Source of the DNA: an uncultured Collinsella sp.
GTDB lineage: Bacteria; Actinomycetota; Coriobacteriia; Coriobacteriales; Coriobacteriaceae
DNA: 60,617 bases
Reading direction: 5' to 3'
Assembly (NCBI GenBank): GCA_959600835.1
Contig: CAUGNQ010000008.1
Coordinates: 1 to 60,617 of the forward strand
The translations under genes and the position numbers were made by a program. The notes under the pieces are model-generated. The model was not told where the DNA came from. It worked only from the letters and a program-made list of their open reading frames with translations, and ran no database searches. Numbering within the stretch: the stretch's first letter is position 1; every line of letters begins with the position of its first letter. Positions 36,224 to 44,927 of this stretch are shown piece by piece.

Positions 36224-36267
36224 AAAAAGAAAAGCGGGACCCGCCGAGCAATCGGCAGGCCCCGCTT
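36224..36267 (-). terminator. Terminator of the rplM-rpsI operon
   Basis: AAGCGGG / CCCGCTT outer stem with inner CCTGCCGATTGCTCGGCGGG pairing on the minus strand, followed by TTCTTTTTC. It lies 30 bases after the rpsI stop. Confidence 0.75.
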
Positions 36268-36297
36268 GTATATTGTATCTCGTAAGGAGATAAAACC

Positions 36298-36693
<396 letters not shown>

Positions 36694-36695
36694 CT

Positions 36696-37139
36696 TTAAG
36701 CCTCCAGCTCAATCTTCGTGGGGTTCTGGGCAGCGTGCGGATGCTCGGCACCAGCGTAGACCTTAAGCTTGGTCATCTGGGCACGGCCGAGGGTGGTCTT
36801 GGGCAGCATGCCGCGAACGGCGCGCTCGATGACCTTCTCCGGGTGCTTCTCCATAGCCTGGCGGAAGCTCTCAGCCTTGAGGCCGCCGTTGTAGCCGCTG
36901 TGGCGATAATAGGTCTTCGTGTCGGCCTTGTTACCGGTAAGCTGGACCTTATCGGCGTTGATGACGACAACGAAGTCGCCGCAGTCGCTGTTGGGCGTGA
37001 ACTGGGGCTTGTTCTTACCGCGCAGGATCATTGCGATCTGGGTGGCAAGACGGCCCAGGACAGCACCATCGGCGTCGACGAGAACCCAGTTGCGCTGGAC
37101 CTCGCCCTGCTTGGCGTAGTGAGTCGATTTCGAAATCAC
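36696..37139 (-). CDS. rplM: 50S ribosomal protein L13
   Basis: A 147-residue L13. Seen: RNWVLVDADGAVLGRLAT, the HSGYNGGLKAESF block and the ERAVRGMLPKTTLGR signature. The start is GTG at 37139 with GGAGGAG upstream. It leads the rplM-rpsI operon from a strong promoter. Confidence 0.98.
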   Translation of the reverse strand: MISKSTHYAKQGEVQRNWVLVDADGAVLGRLATQIAMILRGKNKPQFTPNSDCGDFVVVINADKVQLTGNKADTKTYYRHSGYNGGLKAESFRQAMEKHPEKVIERAVRGMLPKTTLGRAQMTKLKVYAGAEHPHAAQNPTKIELEA

Positions 37140-37205
37140 TTAGACTCCTCCATGTACAGTACGTGTTGTTCCAGAGATTCACGGGGCTCTGCAAGTAACC
37201 CGTCC

Positions 37206-37233
37206 ATATTACCCCGCTCGTCGCCCGAGTCAA
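37206..37233 (-). promoter_or_regulatory. rplM-rpsI promoter
   Basis: On the minus strand TTGACT (37228-37233), a 16-base spacer and TAATAT (37206-37211) make a near-consensus sigma-70 promoter, leaving a leader of about 60 bases before the rplM start. Confidence 0.75.
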
Positions 37234-37296
37234 CAGGTATTTTGGTTCTGACCAGACTTTCTGCACATGTCGTCCATGGGTCATGATGTCGCGACA

Positions 37297-38175
37297 CTAG
37301 CGCTCGACAAATGCCTCGATATCACTCAGTAGGCGCTTTGCCTCCTGGCGGCCCTGAATATACAGGTCGAGGAGCTTTGCTGGATCGTGCTCAACGTGGC
37401 CGACCTCGACTGGCTTTTGCGGAGCAACGACCAGCGCGCGGCCCTCGCGCTCATACTTCCACAGATGCATGCGCTGGATGTTATAGCGCTCGTGGCGCGT
37501 CTCGATAGCCTCGAGCAGGTAGGGGTAGTCGGCATAGCGGGCGCGCGCGGCGGGCATAAACTCGTAGGGCTTTTTCTCGTACGAGCGGTCCTGCGTGACA
37601 ATGACAACCGCGCGATCGAAGCCCGCCTCCTCCAGCACGTGCTCGATGGGAACCGAATCGGCTACGCCACCGTCGACGTATTTGTGCCCGTCAATCTCGA
37701 CCGGCGGCGTCACCAGCGGCAGCGACGTCGAGGCGCGCACGGCATCGAGGTCGAGCACGGCGCTTTTGACCGGCAGGTACGCGGCGGTTCCAAAGAGCAT
37801 GTCCGTCGCGACGGCGTACATCTCGATGGGGCTCGCATCAAACGTCTCGTTGTCAAAGGGATCCAGGCGGTCCTGGACATCATTGAAGATAAAGTCGTAG
37901 CCCACAATAGAACCCGTGGACGCAAACGATGCGGCACCCATGAAGCGGTTGTCGTTGCAGAAAGCCAGATTGATGCGGTTGGCACGGCCGATCTGGTGCG
38001 ACTTGTAGTTCACGCCGTTGAGGGCGCCGGCCGATACACCATAAACAGCCGGAATCTCGACGCCGGCCTCCATGAGAACGTCGAGCACGCCTGCGGTAAA
38101 CTGTCCGCGAAAACTGCCGCCCTCCAAAACGAGCGCGACCTTTCCGGCGTTCTTTGCCTTATCTTCTGCAGTCAT
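37297..38175 (-). CDS. Patatin-like phospholipase
   Basis: A 292-residue protein with the patatin catalytic dyad: oxyanion loop LEGGSFRGQFTAGVLD, nucleophile Ser in GVSAGALNG (about residue 48) and the Asp in YVDGGVADS (about 167). It is predicted to hydrolyse acyl esters of lipids. The C-terminal region (PYLLEAIETRHERYNIQRMH) fits the RssA/YjjU-like bacterial subfamily. No signal peptide is present. The start at 38175 has AGGAGG. It ends about 158 bases before the rplM start on the same strand, with the rplM promoter between. Confidence 0.9.
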   Translation of the reverse strand: MTAEDKAKNAGKVALVLEGGSFRGQFTAGVLDVLMEAGVEIPAVYGVSAGALNGVNYKSHQIGRANRINLAFCNDNRFMGAASFASTGSIVGYDFIFNDVQDRLDPFDNETFDASPIEMYAVATDMLFGTAAYLPVKSAVLDLDAVRASTSLPLVTPPVEIDGHKYVDGGVADSVPIEHVLEEAGFDRAVVIVTQDRSYEKKPYEFMPAARARYADYPYLLEAIETRHERYNIQRMHLWKYEREGRALVVAPQKPVEVGHVEHDPAKLLDLYIQGRQEAKRLLSDIEAFVER

Positions 38176-38342
38176 GTTGACCTCCTACTGTTTCGTTTTG
38201 GCCTTCTTCTACCCAGTTTTACAACGGAGGGCGCATGTGTTTTGGGAGTTGAGAGGTCTGGGCAGTCGAGCCACCCTCCCCAGAGTAGTCAATTCGGGGC
38301 GGGGATTCGATCGGCATCGCATCCCTTCCGGGTCGGCGGGTT

Positions 38343-38476
38343 GCGCGGAGAATCCGCGTATTTGCTTCGCAAATCCGCACCGGCTTCGGCCGCCTGCCGG
38401 CGTCCTCGCCCGCGGGCTAAAAACGCTCACGCGTTTTCTTTACGCCCGCGCCCTGCACAGAGTTCGATTCTCCGCG
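38343..38476 (-). repeat. T-arm-copying repeat downstream of tmRNA
   Basis: Read in tmRNA direction after its terminator: an inverted copy of the tmRNA T arm (17 identical bases, GAGTTCGATTCTCCGCG on the plus strand at 38460-38476), a GC-rich core with hairpin AAAACGC-GTGA-GCGTTTT (38420-38437), and a partial direct copy of the T-arm 3' strand (12 identical bases at 38343-38354 versus 38544-38555). A further T-arm-like GATCGAATCCCC lies just beyond. The core matches that beside tRNA-Glu, with consensus GAAAACGCGTRAGCGTTTT. Confidence 0.6.
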
Positions 38477-38491
38477 GTATCTGTAAGTAAT

Positions 38492-38526
38492 AAAAAAAGG
38501 CAGGTAGAAACACTTCTCTACCTGCC
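38492..38526 (-). terminator. tmRNA terminator
   Basis: GGCAGGTAGA pairs with TTCTACCTGCC around GAAGTG on the minus strand and is followed by seven T. Confidence 0.9.
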
Positions 38527-38535
38527 TGTAACTAT

Positions 38536-38899
38536 TGGTGGAGGCGCGGAGAATCGAACTCCGGTCCACGAAAGCCCCCTGATTGGCATCTCCAAGCTCA
38601 GTCGCTGGTTTTGTCTCGGACGCTTTGCGCGCAGCGACACGCTCGCGGCGTCCTAAGCGGTTCGGTCTTAGCCTGCGCCATACCGATTACGTGCGCAGGA
38701 GCATTCCCCTAACATGACGTCGCGCCGGTGTCGGGGAAATCACCGGGTTGACGCGCCGCTATAAACTAAGCAGCGAGAGCCATAGGCTCAAAAGAAGAGT
38801 TGTTGTCAATTCAATTTGACGGTACCCCTATTTAACGAGGCGAGGAGACCTCGGCTTGCTTCCTCTCTCAGAGCTATCGTGTCGAAACCAGTCGCCCCC
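38536..38899 (-). ncRNA. ssrA: Transfer-messenger RNA (tmRNA)
   Basis: A 364-base tmRNA. The 5' end GGGGGCGACTGGTTTCGACA pairs with the 3' CGCCTCC to form the acceptor stem (one G-U), followed by A and CCA. The T arm is GGAG-TTCGATT-CTCC. The reading frame for the proteolysis tag ends ...ALAA before TAG: DNNSSFEPMALAA, with the resume codon a few codons upstream not certain. It rescues stalled ribosomes with SmpB, which is not in this window. Confidence 0.95.
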
Positions 38900-39138
38900 G
38901 AATGTCGGGAAAGTCTGGATGGCATCGGGGCTGCAAACACCCGATAACCGTCGACTTTTCAAGGAACACGCGGGGTGAACCCCGCTCGTGGATAGCTATC
39001 TTACCACGTTCTAAAGGCAGACAGCTGCTCTATGCACGAGCTGTGAAGACCCTAATGTGCGCCGCACTTCGCACTTTTGCTACCGGACACGTCACGTATA
39101 TTTTCGCCGAGCAAAATTGACCCGTCGAAAGGACCGTT

Positions 39139-39573
39139 ATGGATACCAAGCAGCAACTCGTCAATGCCCTCGCAGGCCTGGGCTCAACCATTACCGAAGC
39201 TATGGATGTCATCGAGGGCTTTGTCCCCTGCGGACATCCCGCCCTCACGGTATCGAACGCACTCGTCGCGCTGGACGTTGACGATGATGCAGCTCTCACT
39301 CAGCAGCTTGAGACCGTCGAGGGCTTTATCGACCACGTGAGTGAGAACCGCGGCGTGGCCGCCTACCACGGTATCGAGGTCGAGCTCGCGGGTCCCAAGG
39401 CCGATCTGTTCGCAGCAATCCGCGAGGTAGGCGCCCTTATGCAGACCGCAGGCGTCAAGAACACCCAGGTCAACGAGTGGGTCTACCGAAGCCTGGCAGC
39501 ACTCGATAGCTCCAACGAAAAGGCAGCCGAGCAGCTCGCAGAAAGTCCCGCCATTAAGGCCGAGCTTTTGTAA
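39139..39573 (+). CDS. Hypothetical acidic helical protein
   Basis: A 144-residue soluble protein that I do not recognise. The start at 39139 has GAAAGGA upstream. It is acidic and alpha-helical, with no signal peptide or membrane segment. Two similar blocks, ALVALDVDDDAALTQQLETV and SLAALDSSNEKAAEQLAESP, suggest an internal helical repeat. A single CGH pair (PCGHPAL) is not enough for a metal site. It stands alone between tmRNA (divergent) and a convergent toxin-antitoxin pair. Confidence 0.7.
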   Translation: MDTKQQLVNALAGLGSTITEAMDVIEGFVPCGHPALTVSNALVALDVDDDAALTQQLETVEGFIDHVSENRGVAAYHGIEVELAGPKADLFAAIREVGALMQTAGVKNTQVNEWVYRSLAALDSSNEKAAEQLAESPAIKAELL

Positions 39574-39582
39574 ATAGCAGAC

Positions 39583-39619
39583 GCGGGCCCCTTGGCGCAT
39601 CGTCGTCCAAGAGGCCCGC
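39583..39619. terminator. Bidirectional hairpin between convergent genes
   Basis: GCGGGCCCCTTGG and CCAAGAGGCCCGC pair over 13 bases with one mismatch, around an 11-base loop. Neither side has a long T-tract. It separates the hypothetical gene from the convergent PIN-domain gene. Confidence 0.45.
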
Positions 39620-39631
39620 AAACAGTTTGCG

Positions 39632-40147
39632 TCAACCGATAGCCGCGCGGCCGCGTTCGGCCAAAACCAGAATCGGCATCATTTGGCGCGGGGTCTTTGC
39701 TGCAAGATCGGCATGTTCGAGCAGCTTGCGATCGTTGGTCACCAAGTAATCGACCTGCGCGCGCTTGCACGCGGCGAGCACCAAGTTGTCCTCGTAATCG
39801 CGATGGAACGCTAAGTATTTGTCAGCCAGCCAAAGGTCCGACGCATCTGCACCCACAGCCGTGGCGTTTTCGGTCATGTTCCGAACAAACGCCAGCGCCG
39901 CATCGCCAATCGCGCTGGCAGAAGCCTCGTCGAGCGCTCCCCCGCTGGCAAGAACGCTACGCTTCAGTTCGTGCTGTACAACGTACAGCACGTCCTTAGC
40001 GGTATGCACCGGGAAGAACAGCAGCGCACGCGTCTCCGTCGCCCGCCCAATAAACGCACGCGCGGCAAGCGACTCGGCATGGTCGACGCAAAACGAATCG
40101 ACCCAAACGTTGGCATCCACCATGATCTTAAGAGGGGCTCCGCTCAC
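39632..40147 (-). CDS. PIN-domain toxin (RNase)
   Basis: A 171-residue PIN domain. The first acidic residue is in KIMVDANVWVDSF (about residue 10), the central Asp/Glu pair lies in ADKYLAFHRDYEDNLVLAAC, and the last acid is in YLVTNDRKLL, matching the four-acid metal site of PIN RNases. VapC-type toxins cleave tRNA or rRNA. The start is the GTG at 40147, whose GTGA overlaps the antitoxin stop by four bases and has AAGGGG upstream; the longer frame lies inside the antitoxin gene in another frame and is not used. Confidence 0.85.
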   Translation of the reverse strand: MSGAPLKIMVDANVWVDSFCVDHAESLAARAFIGRATETRALLFFPVHTAKDVLYVVQHELKRSVLASGGALDEASASAIGDAALAFVRNMTENATAVGADASDLWLADKYLAFHRDYEDNLVLAACKRAQVDYLVTNDRKLLEHADLAAKTPRQMMPILVLAERGRAAIG

Positions 40148-40497
40148 AGGATCATCCCCTTTTGGCGATAGCGATCGTCCATGGTCTCGGAATAGATTGT
40201 GTCCCAATCGCGATCGTCGGATACGGGCGACGTATCGATACCCAGGTCCGCGTAAAGCTGATCCGCCACCGCCCATGATGCGGCGAACGGCGTATCGGGT
40301 GCGACGGTCTGCTGCCGGTCGTCGACGGCCGCAAGCACTTCCTCGCACGAACCACCGCCCTGCGCGACCTTGGCCACCACCTTTTTGATGAGCTCGGGCA
40401 GTGACCTGCCCGAAAGCTGCAGCGCTTCCTCGGCGCGCTCTTTAACCGAGCGATCTACGCGAACATTCACCTGCGCCATGCCGCTAACAGCACCCAT
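40144..40497 (-). CDS. RelB/DinJ-like antitoxin of the PIN toxin
   Basis: A 117-residue protein. The N-terminal AQVNVRVDRSVKERAEEALQ is the ribbon-helix-helix domain of the RelB/DinJ family; the C-terminal YSETMDDRYRQKGMIL is the usual flexible toxin-binding tail. A ribbon-helix-helix antitoxin of RelB type paired with a PIN toxin is a mixed combination. The preferred start at 40497 has GGTGAGG upstream; an internal ATG at 40479 is possible. It shares four bases with the toxin and is preceded by a palindromic operator. Confidence 0.82.
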   Translation of the reverse strand: MGAVSGMAQVNVRVDRSVKERAEEALQLSGRSLPELIKKVVAKVAQGGGSCEEVLAAVDDRQQTVAPDTPFAASWAVADQLYADLGIDTSPVSDDRDWDTIYSETMDDRYRQKGMIL

Positions 40498-40528
40498 CTC
40501 AACCTCACCTTCGACTCCTGCTATCTTA

Positions 40529-40556
40529 GCTAGCACAACTATATATTGCTGCTAGC
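40529..40556. promoter_or_regulatory. Operator/promoter of the toxin-antitoxin pair
   Basis: GCTAGCA (40529-40535) and TGCTAGC (40550-40556) form a perfect dyad around TATATAGTTG, which contains the -10 box TATAGT on the minus strand. The spacing suits ribbon-helix-helix dimers and autoregulation. Confidence 0.6.
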
Positions 40557-40570
40557 ACACGGTCAAACGC

Positions 40571-40616
40571 AAAAGGCCTGCATTCTGGCGGCTGCAACAC
40601 CGTCCGAATGCAGGCC
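40571..40616 (-). terminator. Terminator of the P-type ATPase operon
   Basis: GGCCTGCATTC and GAATGCAGGCC pair perfectly around a 20-base loop; on the minus strand TTTTGCG follows. It lies 20 bases after the ATPase stop. Confidence 0.75.
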
Positions 40617-40635
40617 ATTAACTCAAGCAAAAGCG

Positions 40636-42711
40636 CTAACGCAGGTAAGCCTTCGCGTTGCTCAGGCTGTAGGCAATCGTCGAGCCGTTGTGCAGCAGCG
40701 ACGACGCCTGCGGGGTAATCGCGCCGGTAATGCCCAGCGCCAGGAGCGCTGAGTTGGTGAGCATCACCTTAGAATAGGAGCTCGTCAGACGATCAACGAG
40801 GCCCTGGCTCATGCGGCGCAGGCGCACGATCGCGGCCAGATCCGTATCGGTCAGGATGATGTCGGCGACCTCCTTGGCGATGTCGCTTCCGCCACCCATC
40901 GCCAAGCCCACGTCGGCCAAACCGAGCGCCGGCGAATCGTTGACGCCGTCGCCCACCATGGCAACATGGCGCCCCTCGCTCTTAATGCGCTCCACATAGG
41001 CGTACTTGTCCTCGGGCAGCAGTTCGGCCTTAAACTCGTCGACACCCGCCTCGTGCGCAATGCGCTCGGCCGTGCGCTCCGAATCGCCCGTGAGCATAAC
41101 GACATGCTTGACGCCCAGCGCATGCAGGTCGGCGATGGCCTCACGGACCCCGGGCTTGAGCGGGTCCTCGATACCGAGCACGCCGACGACCTTTCCATCG
41201 ACCGCCAGATACAGCGGCGACAGGCCCTGCATCTGGGACTCGATTTGCTCCTTAATGTCGGCCTCGAGCTGCGCGCTCTCGTCCTCAAACACAAAGTGTG
41301 CCGAGCCGATAATCGCGCGACGCCCTTCGATGGACGAAGCGATGCCGTGCGCCACAATATACTCGACCGCAGCGTGACGCTCGCGGTGCTCGAGCCCGCG
41401 CTCGCGGGCGGCGTTGACCACGGCACGCGCCACCGGATGCGGAAAATGCTCCTCCAAGCAAGCGGAAAGGCGCAGGACCTCGTCCTCGCTCCAGCCGTCG
41501 GTCGTGAGCACGCAAGCTAGGCGCGGCTGGGCCTCGGTCAGCGTACCGGTCTTGTCAAAGACAATGGTATCGGCCTTGGCAAACGACTCAAAGTACTTAG
41601 CGCCCTTGACCATAACGCCCATCTTGGCAGCATCGCTCATGGCAGTCATGACGGCAACGGAACCCGTGAGCTTGAGTGCGCACGAGTAGTCGACCATCAG
41701 TGCCGCGGAGGTCTTGATGAGACTGCGCGTGGTGAGCGCAACCAGGCCCGCGAGCAGGAAGTTCCACGGGACGATCTTGTTGGCAAGGTCCTCCATATGC
41801 GACTGGCCCTCGGACTTGAGCGAGTCGGCCGTCTGCACGAGCGAGACGATTGAGCGCAGTTTGGTTTGCGCCGTATTGGCGCGCACGCGCACCAAGATGC
41901 CGCCGTCTTCCACGACGGTACCGGCGAACACGTCGTCGCCCACGCTGCGCTCGACGGCCAGCGGCTCGCCGGTCAGGGTCGCCTGGTTGACCATAGCGCT
42001 CCCCTGCTCGACAACACCGTCGATGCAAATGGACATGCCAGTGCGCACGGCGACCAGATCGCCGGGCTCAAGCTCGGTCGCAGCAACGCTTACTTCGGTG
42101 TCGCCGACGACCTTTTGCGCCTTGTCGGGCACATCGAGCAGCGAGTTGATGAGCTCGTTTTCGCTCATGGCGCGCGTGTAGTCCTCGAGCAGCTCTCCCA
42201 CATTGAGCAGGAACATCGTCTGGCCCGCGGTGTCGACATCACGTTTGACAAACGAGATACCGATGGCCGAAGCGTCGAGCACGGGAACGGTCAGGCGCGG
42301 CTGCGCGAGCTCACGCAGGGCGGCGCGCAAAAAGGTCATGTAACCGGCCACGACAAACACCGCACGCAGGGGCGTGGGCAAAAACCAGCGACGTGCGTAA
42401 TGGGCACCGATAAGTGTGGCAAGATCCATGACGAGCTTGTGCTTGCGTGGCTCAAGCTGCATCACGTAGCCTGTCTTTGCGTCGGCAATGGCCTGAGCGT
42501 CGAGCGCACCGACGGCGGCCAGCACGGCATCGCGGCGCGACTCGTCGTATTCGAGCGCCATCTGGCCAATACGGCCGTAGACGCGCACCTTGTGCACGCC
42601 GTCGATATCGCCGCTGAGCTTAAGAAGTGCATCGAGATCGCTCTCTGGCACAGGACCCGCCAATTGAAGACGGGTCCTGCCGGGGATCTCGCTGATAATC
42701 GAGAATCTCAT
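40636..42711 (-). CDS. P1B-type heavy-metal ATPase with degenerate HMA domain
   Basis: A 691-residue P-type ATPase. Phosphorylated Asp386 is in VFDKTGTLT; other motifs are LTGEP, HFPHPVARAV (the P1B HP motif) and MVGDGVNDSPAL. The sixth-helix metal motif reads DYSCALKL, with SC in place of the usual CPC/CPH. The N-terminal domain (ISEIPGRTRLQL...) is an HMA_2-type fold without the CxxC metal site. The metal is uncertain: Mn, Fe or Zn export by relatives such as CtpC is the closest analogy. It is cotranscribed with the small DUF6110 protein 18 bases upstream. Confidence 0.9.
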   Translation of the reverse strand: MRFSIISEIPGRTRLQLAGPVPESDLDALLKLSGDIDGVHKVRVYGRIGQMALEYDESRRDAVLAAVGALDAQAIADAKTGYVMQLEPRKHKLVMDLATLIGAHYARRWFLPTPLRAVFVVAGYMTFLRAALRELAQPRLTVPVLDASAIGISFVKRDVDTAGQTMFLLNVGELLEDYTRAMSENELINSLLDVPDKAQKVVGDTEVSVAATELEPGDLVAVRTGMSICIDGVVEQGSAMVNQATLTGEPLAVERSVGDDVFAGTVVEDGGILVRVRANTAQTKLRSIVSLVQTADSLKSEGQSHMEDLANKIVPWNFLLAGLVALTTRSLIKTSAALMVDYSCALKLTGSVAVMTAMSDAAKMGVMVKGAKYFESFAKADTIVFDKTGTLTEAQPRLACVLTTDGWSEDEVLRLSACLEEHFPHPVARAVVNAARERGLEHRERHAAVEYIVAHGIASSIEGRRAIIGSAHFVFEDESAQLEADIKEQIESQMQGLSPLYLAVDGKVVGVLGIEDPLKPGVREAIADLHALGVKHVVMLTGDSERTAERIAHEAGVDEFKAELLPEDKYAYVERIKSEGRHVAMVGDGVNDSPALGLADVGLAMGGGSDIAKEVADIILTDTDLAAIVRLRRMSQGLVDRLTSSYSKVMLTNSALLALGITGAITPQASSLLHNGSTIAYSLSNAKAYLR

Positions 42712-42729
42712 AGTTTGTGCCTGGGAGCG

Positions 42730-42975
42730 TTACTCGGCTGCCTCGTCAGCAGCGGCCTCGCTCTGGGTGATGTAGGCCGCCTCGGCAACCATGTCGTCGA
42801 CATTAGCCTTGGCCTGCTCGACCATGTCCTGGTAGCCGTTCTTGATGCGCATGCCGCACGCGATACCCTGCACGCAGGCGTTCTTTACCGGAGCGCTGGT
42901 GAGCAGCTTGATGCCAGCCGTACCAAGCAGAAAACCGCCACCAACAAGCAGGGTGTTGAACGTGGACTTCTTCAT
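42730..42975 (-). CDS. DUF6110 small membrane-anchored partner of the P-type ATPase
   Basis: An 81-residue protein. One N-terminal hydrophobic segment (TLLVGGGFLLGTAGIKLLTS) is followed by a cytoplasmic helix and an Ala/Glu/Asp-rich tail ending EAAADEAAE. It contains two cysteines (VQGIACGMR and KNACVQ). It precedes the ATPase gene directly. The layout resembles PacL/DUF1490 proteins that act as metal chaperones for mycobacterial P1B ATPases; that functional link is inference. The start at 42975 has GGGAGAG upstream. Confidence 0.75.
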   Translation of the reverse strand: MKKSTFNTLLVGGGFLLGTAGIKLLTSAPVKNACVQGIACGMRIKNGYQDMVEQAKANVDDMVAEAAYITQSEAAADEAAE

Positions 42976-43084
42976 GATGTCTCTCCCTTTTGCCGCATTG
43001 GACGCGGCATGGTGCCTCAGCACCCGAGTAAACAAGTTTGCTCGAGCACGCTTTGAAATATCTCAATTTTATCTAACTATCTAG

Positions 43085-43100
43085 GTCAGCCATGGCTAAC
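43085..43100. promoter_or_regulatory. Palindromic operator upstream of the DUF6110/ATPase operon
   Basis: GTCAGCCATGGCTAAC, a near-palindrome, lies about 110 bases upstream of the DUF6110 start. It shares the 12-base core TTAGCCATGGCT (here AGCCATGGCTAA on one side) with the site at 46809-46824 between the ABC and AraC genes. Its half-site GGTTAGCC is the half-site of DtxR/IdeR boxes, with a wider centre. Confidence 0.55.
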
Positions 43101-43143
43101 CTTTTGAAAATTAACGATGCGGAGTAACCGATTGTCAATGTGA

Positions 43144-43162
43144 CAAAGGGACTGTCCCTTTG
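43144..43162. repeat. Short REP-like hairpin (GGGACTGTCCC type)
   Basis: CAAAGGGA-CTG-TCCCTTTG is a perfect 8-bp stem with a three-base loop, 8 bases after the ABC gene stop. It belongs in style to the GGGACAG hairpins at 19069 and 52003. No T-tract follows on the minus strand. Confidence 0.5.
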
Positions 43163-43169
43163 CCCCTTC

Positions 43170-44927
43170 TTACAACTGCCAGGTAGCTGCTTCCTTTTGC
43201 AGCGCCACCATGCGGGCGAATTCTCCACCTGCCGCCTTGAGCTGCGCCGGAGTGCCCTGCTCGGCAACCACACCATCCTTGAGTACAACGATTTTGTCGG
43301 CATTTTCCACCGTACGCATACGGTGGGCAATAACGATAACCGTCTTACCTGCGAGCAGACGGGAGAGCGCCTGCTGAACCACGGTCTCGTTCTCCACATC
43401 CAAGCTCGCTGTTGCCTCGTCCAGCAACACAATCGGGGCGTCTTTGAGCAGCGCACGGGCGATAGAGATGCGCTGGCGCTCACCGCCGGACAGCTTGGAG
43501 CCGTTCTCGCCGATCATGGTGTCATAACCCTGCGGCATGCGGCTCACAAACTCGTCGCAGTTGGCGGCACGCGCGGCAGCAAGCACTTCCTCATCGGTGG
43601 CATCGCGACGACCAAGACGGATGTTTCCCATCACCGTGTCGTCAAAGAGCAGCACGTCTTGGAACACAATGGCGTAGTCGCGCAGCAGCACCTCGGGATC
43701 CACGCTCGCAACATCCACGCCGCCCACGGTGACCGTGCCTTCGGTGGCGCCCCAAAAGCGCGCGGCCAGGCGGCTCACTGTGGACTTACCGGAGCCCGAA
43801 GGACCGACCAGCGCCGTGACCTCGCCTTCCTTAGCGGTAAAGCTCACATCGGTAAGAACTTTCTCGCCGGCGCGGCCGTCCTCGCCCGCACCATAGCCAA
43901 ATGCCACGTGATCGAACACCACATCGTGGCCCACGGGCTCAAACTGCTCGCTGCCCCGCGCCACGGGCTCTTCCATGATGGAACGCATGCGCTTGGCCGA
44001 CGACTCGGCGGCAAACAGCTCGGACATCAGCATCAGCGCCTGATCAAAGGGCGCATAGATGCGGCTCACCATGAGCAGGAAGGCAAACATCATCAAAAAG
44101 TCGACCTGGCCGGAGGCGACCATCGCGGCGCCCGTGACCAACGTGGTGGCAATCCCCAGGCGCAGGATGGCAAAGGCGGAGTTGACCAAAAGCCCATTGG
44201 CAAGCTCGCCTCTGGTGGTCTCGCGCTCCTCGGCATCGATCACGGCGTTGAGTCCCTCAAGATAATGGGCCTCCTGGTTGGTGGCGCGGATCTCGCGCAC
44301 GCAGTCGAGCGTCTCCTGGATCGCCTCGGTGACCTTGACCTTCTCGGCACGCACGCGGTCGAACACCGGGGTCATGGGGCCGCGTGTCAGATACAGCACG
44401 GCAAAGGCCACGGGAACGCTCCAAAACGCCGCGATCGCCAGCTGCCAGCAAAAGAACAGCGACGCCACGAACACAATGGCGCTTGCGATGATGGCACCCC
44501 AAAGCTCTCCCAGCACGTGGCTGTAGGCGTGCTCCATGGCCTGGACGTCGCCCATGATGGTTTCGGTTAGATCGGCCAGATCACGACGGCCAAAAAACGA
44601 CAGCGGCAGTTTGCGCAAGCGCTCGGCAATCTCCATACGCTGCTTGCCGCACTCCTCGTAAAAGATGCAGTAGGTGTAGTAATACTGCTGCCAGTTAGAG
44701 GCAAAGAGCAACACGAAAAAGACCAGGAGGCCGCCCACAATCGGCAGGGCATCCGGCAGGTCGGCACCGGTGGCGAGATGTTCGACAAAGCCGGCCATGA
44801 CCAGGAACAAAAAGCCCATGCCGGCCATGGTCACAAGATTGGTGAGCGTGGTCCAGAAAATGCCGCGTTTTACGCCGGCGACGCCTTTATCGGATAGGAA
44901 ATACTTCTTTTGGAATGAGGCGAACAT
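43170..44927 (-). CDS. ABC exporter-type permease/ATPase, second of an IrtAB-like pair
   Basis: A 585-residue half-transporter. Six membrane helices lie in residues 15-310. The ATPase has Walker A GPSGSGKST, signature KLSGGERQRIS, Walker B IVLLDEATASLD and the H-loop VIVIAHRM, so its site is complete. It starts directly after the stop of the upstream half-transporter (TAA then ATG) with GGGAGG inside that gene. Pairs of fused half-transporters next to an AraC regulator, as in YbtPQ or IrtAB, commonly take up siderophores despite their exporter fold; substrate here is inferred as a metallophore. Confidence 0.87.
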   Translation of the reverse strand: MFASFQKKYFLSDKGVAGVKRGIFWTTLTNLVTMAGMGFLFLVMAGFVEHLATGADLPDALPIVGGLLVFFVLLFASNWQQYYYTYCIFYEECGKQRMEIAERLRKLPLSFFGRRDLADLTETIMGDVQAMEHAYSHVLGELWGAIIASAIVFVASLFFCWQLAIAAFWSVPVAFAVLYLTRGPMTPVFDRVRAEKVKVTEAIQETLDCVREIRATNQEAHYLEGLNAVIDAEERETTRGELANGLLVNSAFAILRLGIATTLVTGAAMVASGQVDFLMMFAFLLMVSRIYAPFDQALMLMSELFAAESSAKRMRSIMEEPVARGSEQFEPVGHDVVFDHVAFGYGAGEDGRAGEKVLTDVSFTAKEGEVTALVGPSGSGKSTVSRLAARFWGATEGTVTVGGVDVASVDPEVLLRDYAIVFQDVLLFDDTVMGNIRLGRRDATDEEVLAAARAANCDEFVSRMPQGYDTMIGENGSKLSGGERQRISIARALLKDAPIVLLDEATASLDVENETVVQQALSRLLAGKTVIVIAHRMRTVENADKIVVLKDGVVAEQGTPAQLKAAGGEFARMVALQKEAATWQL

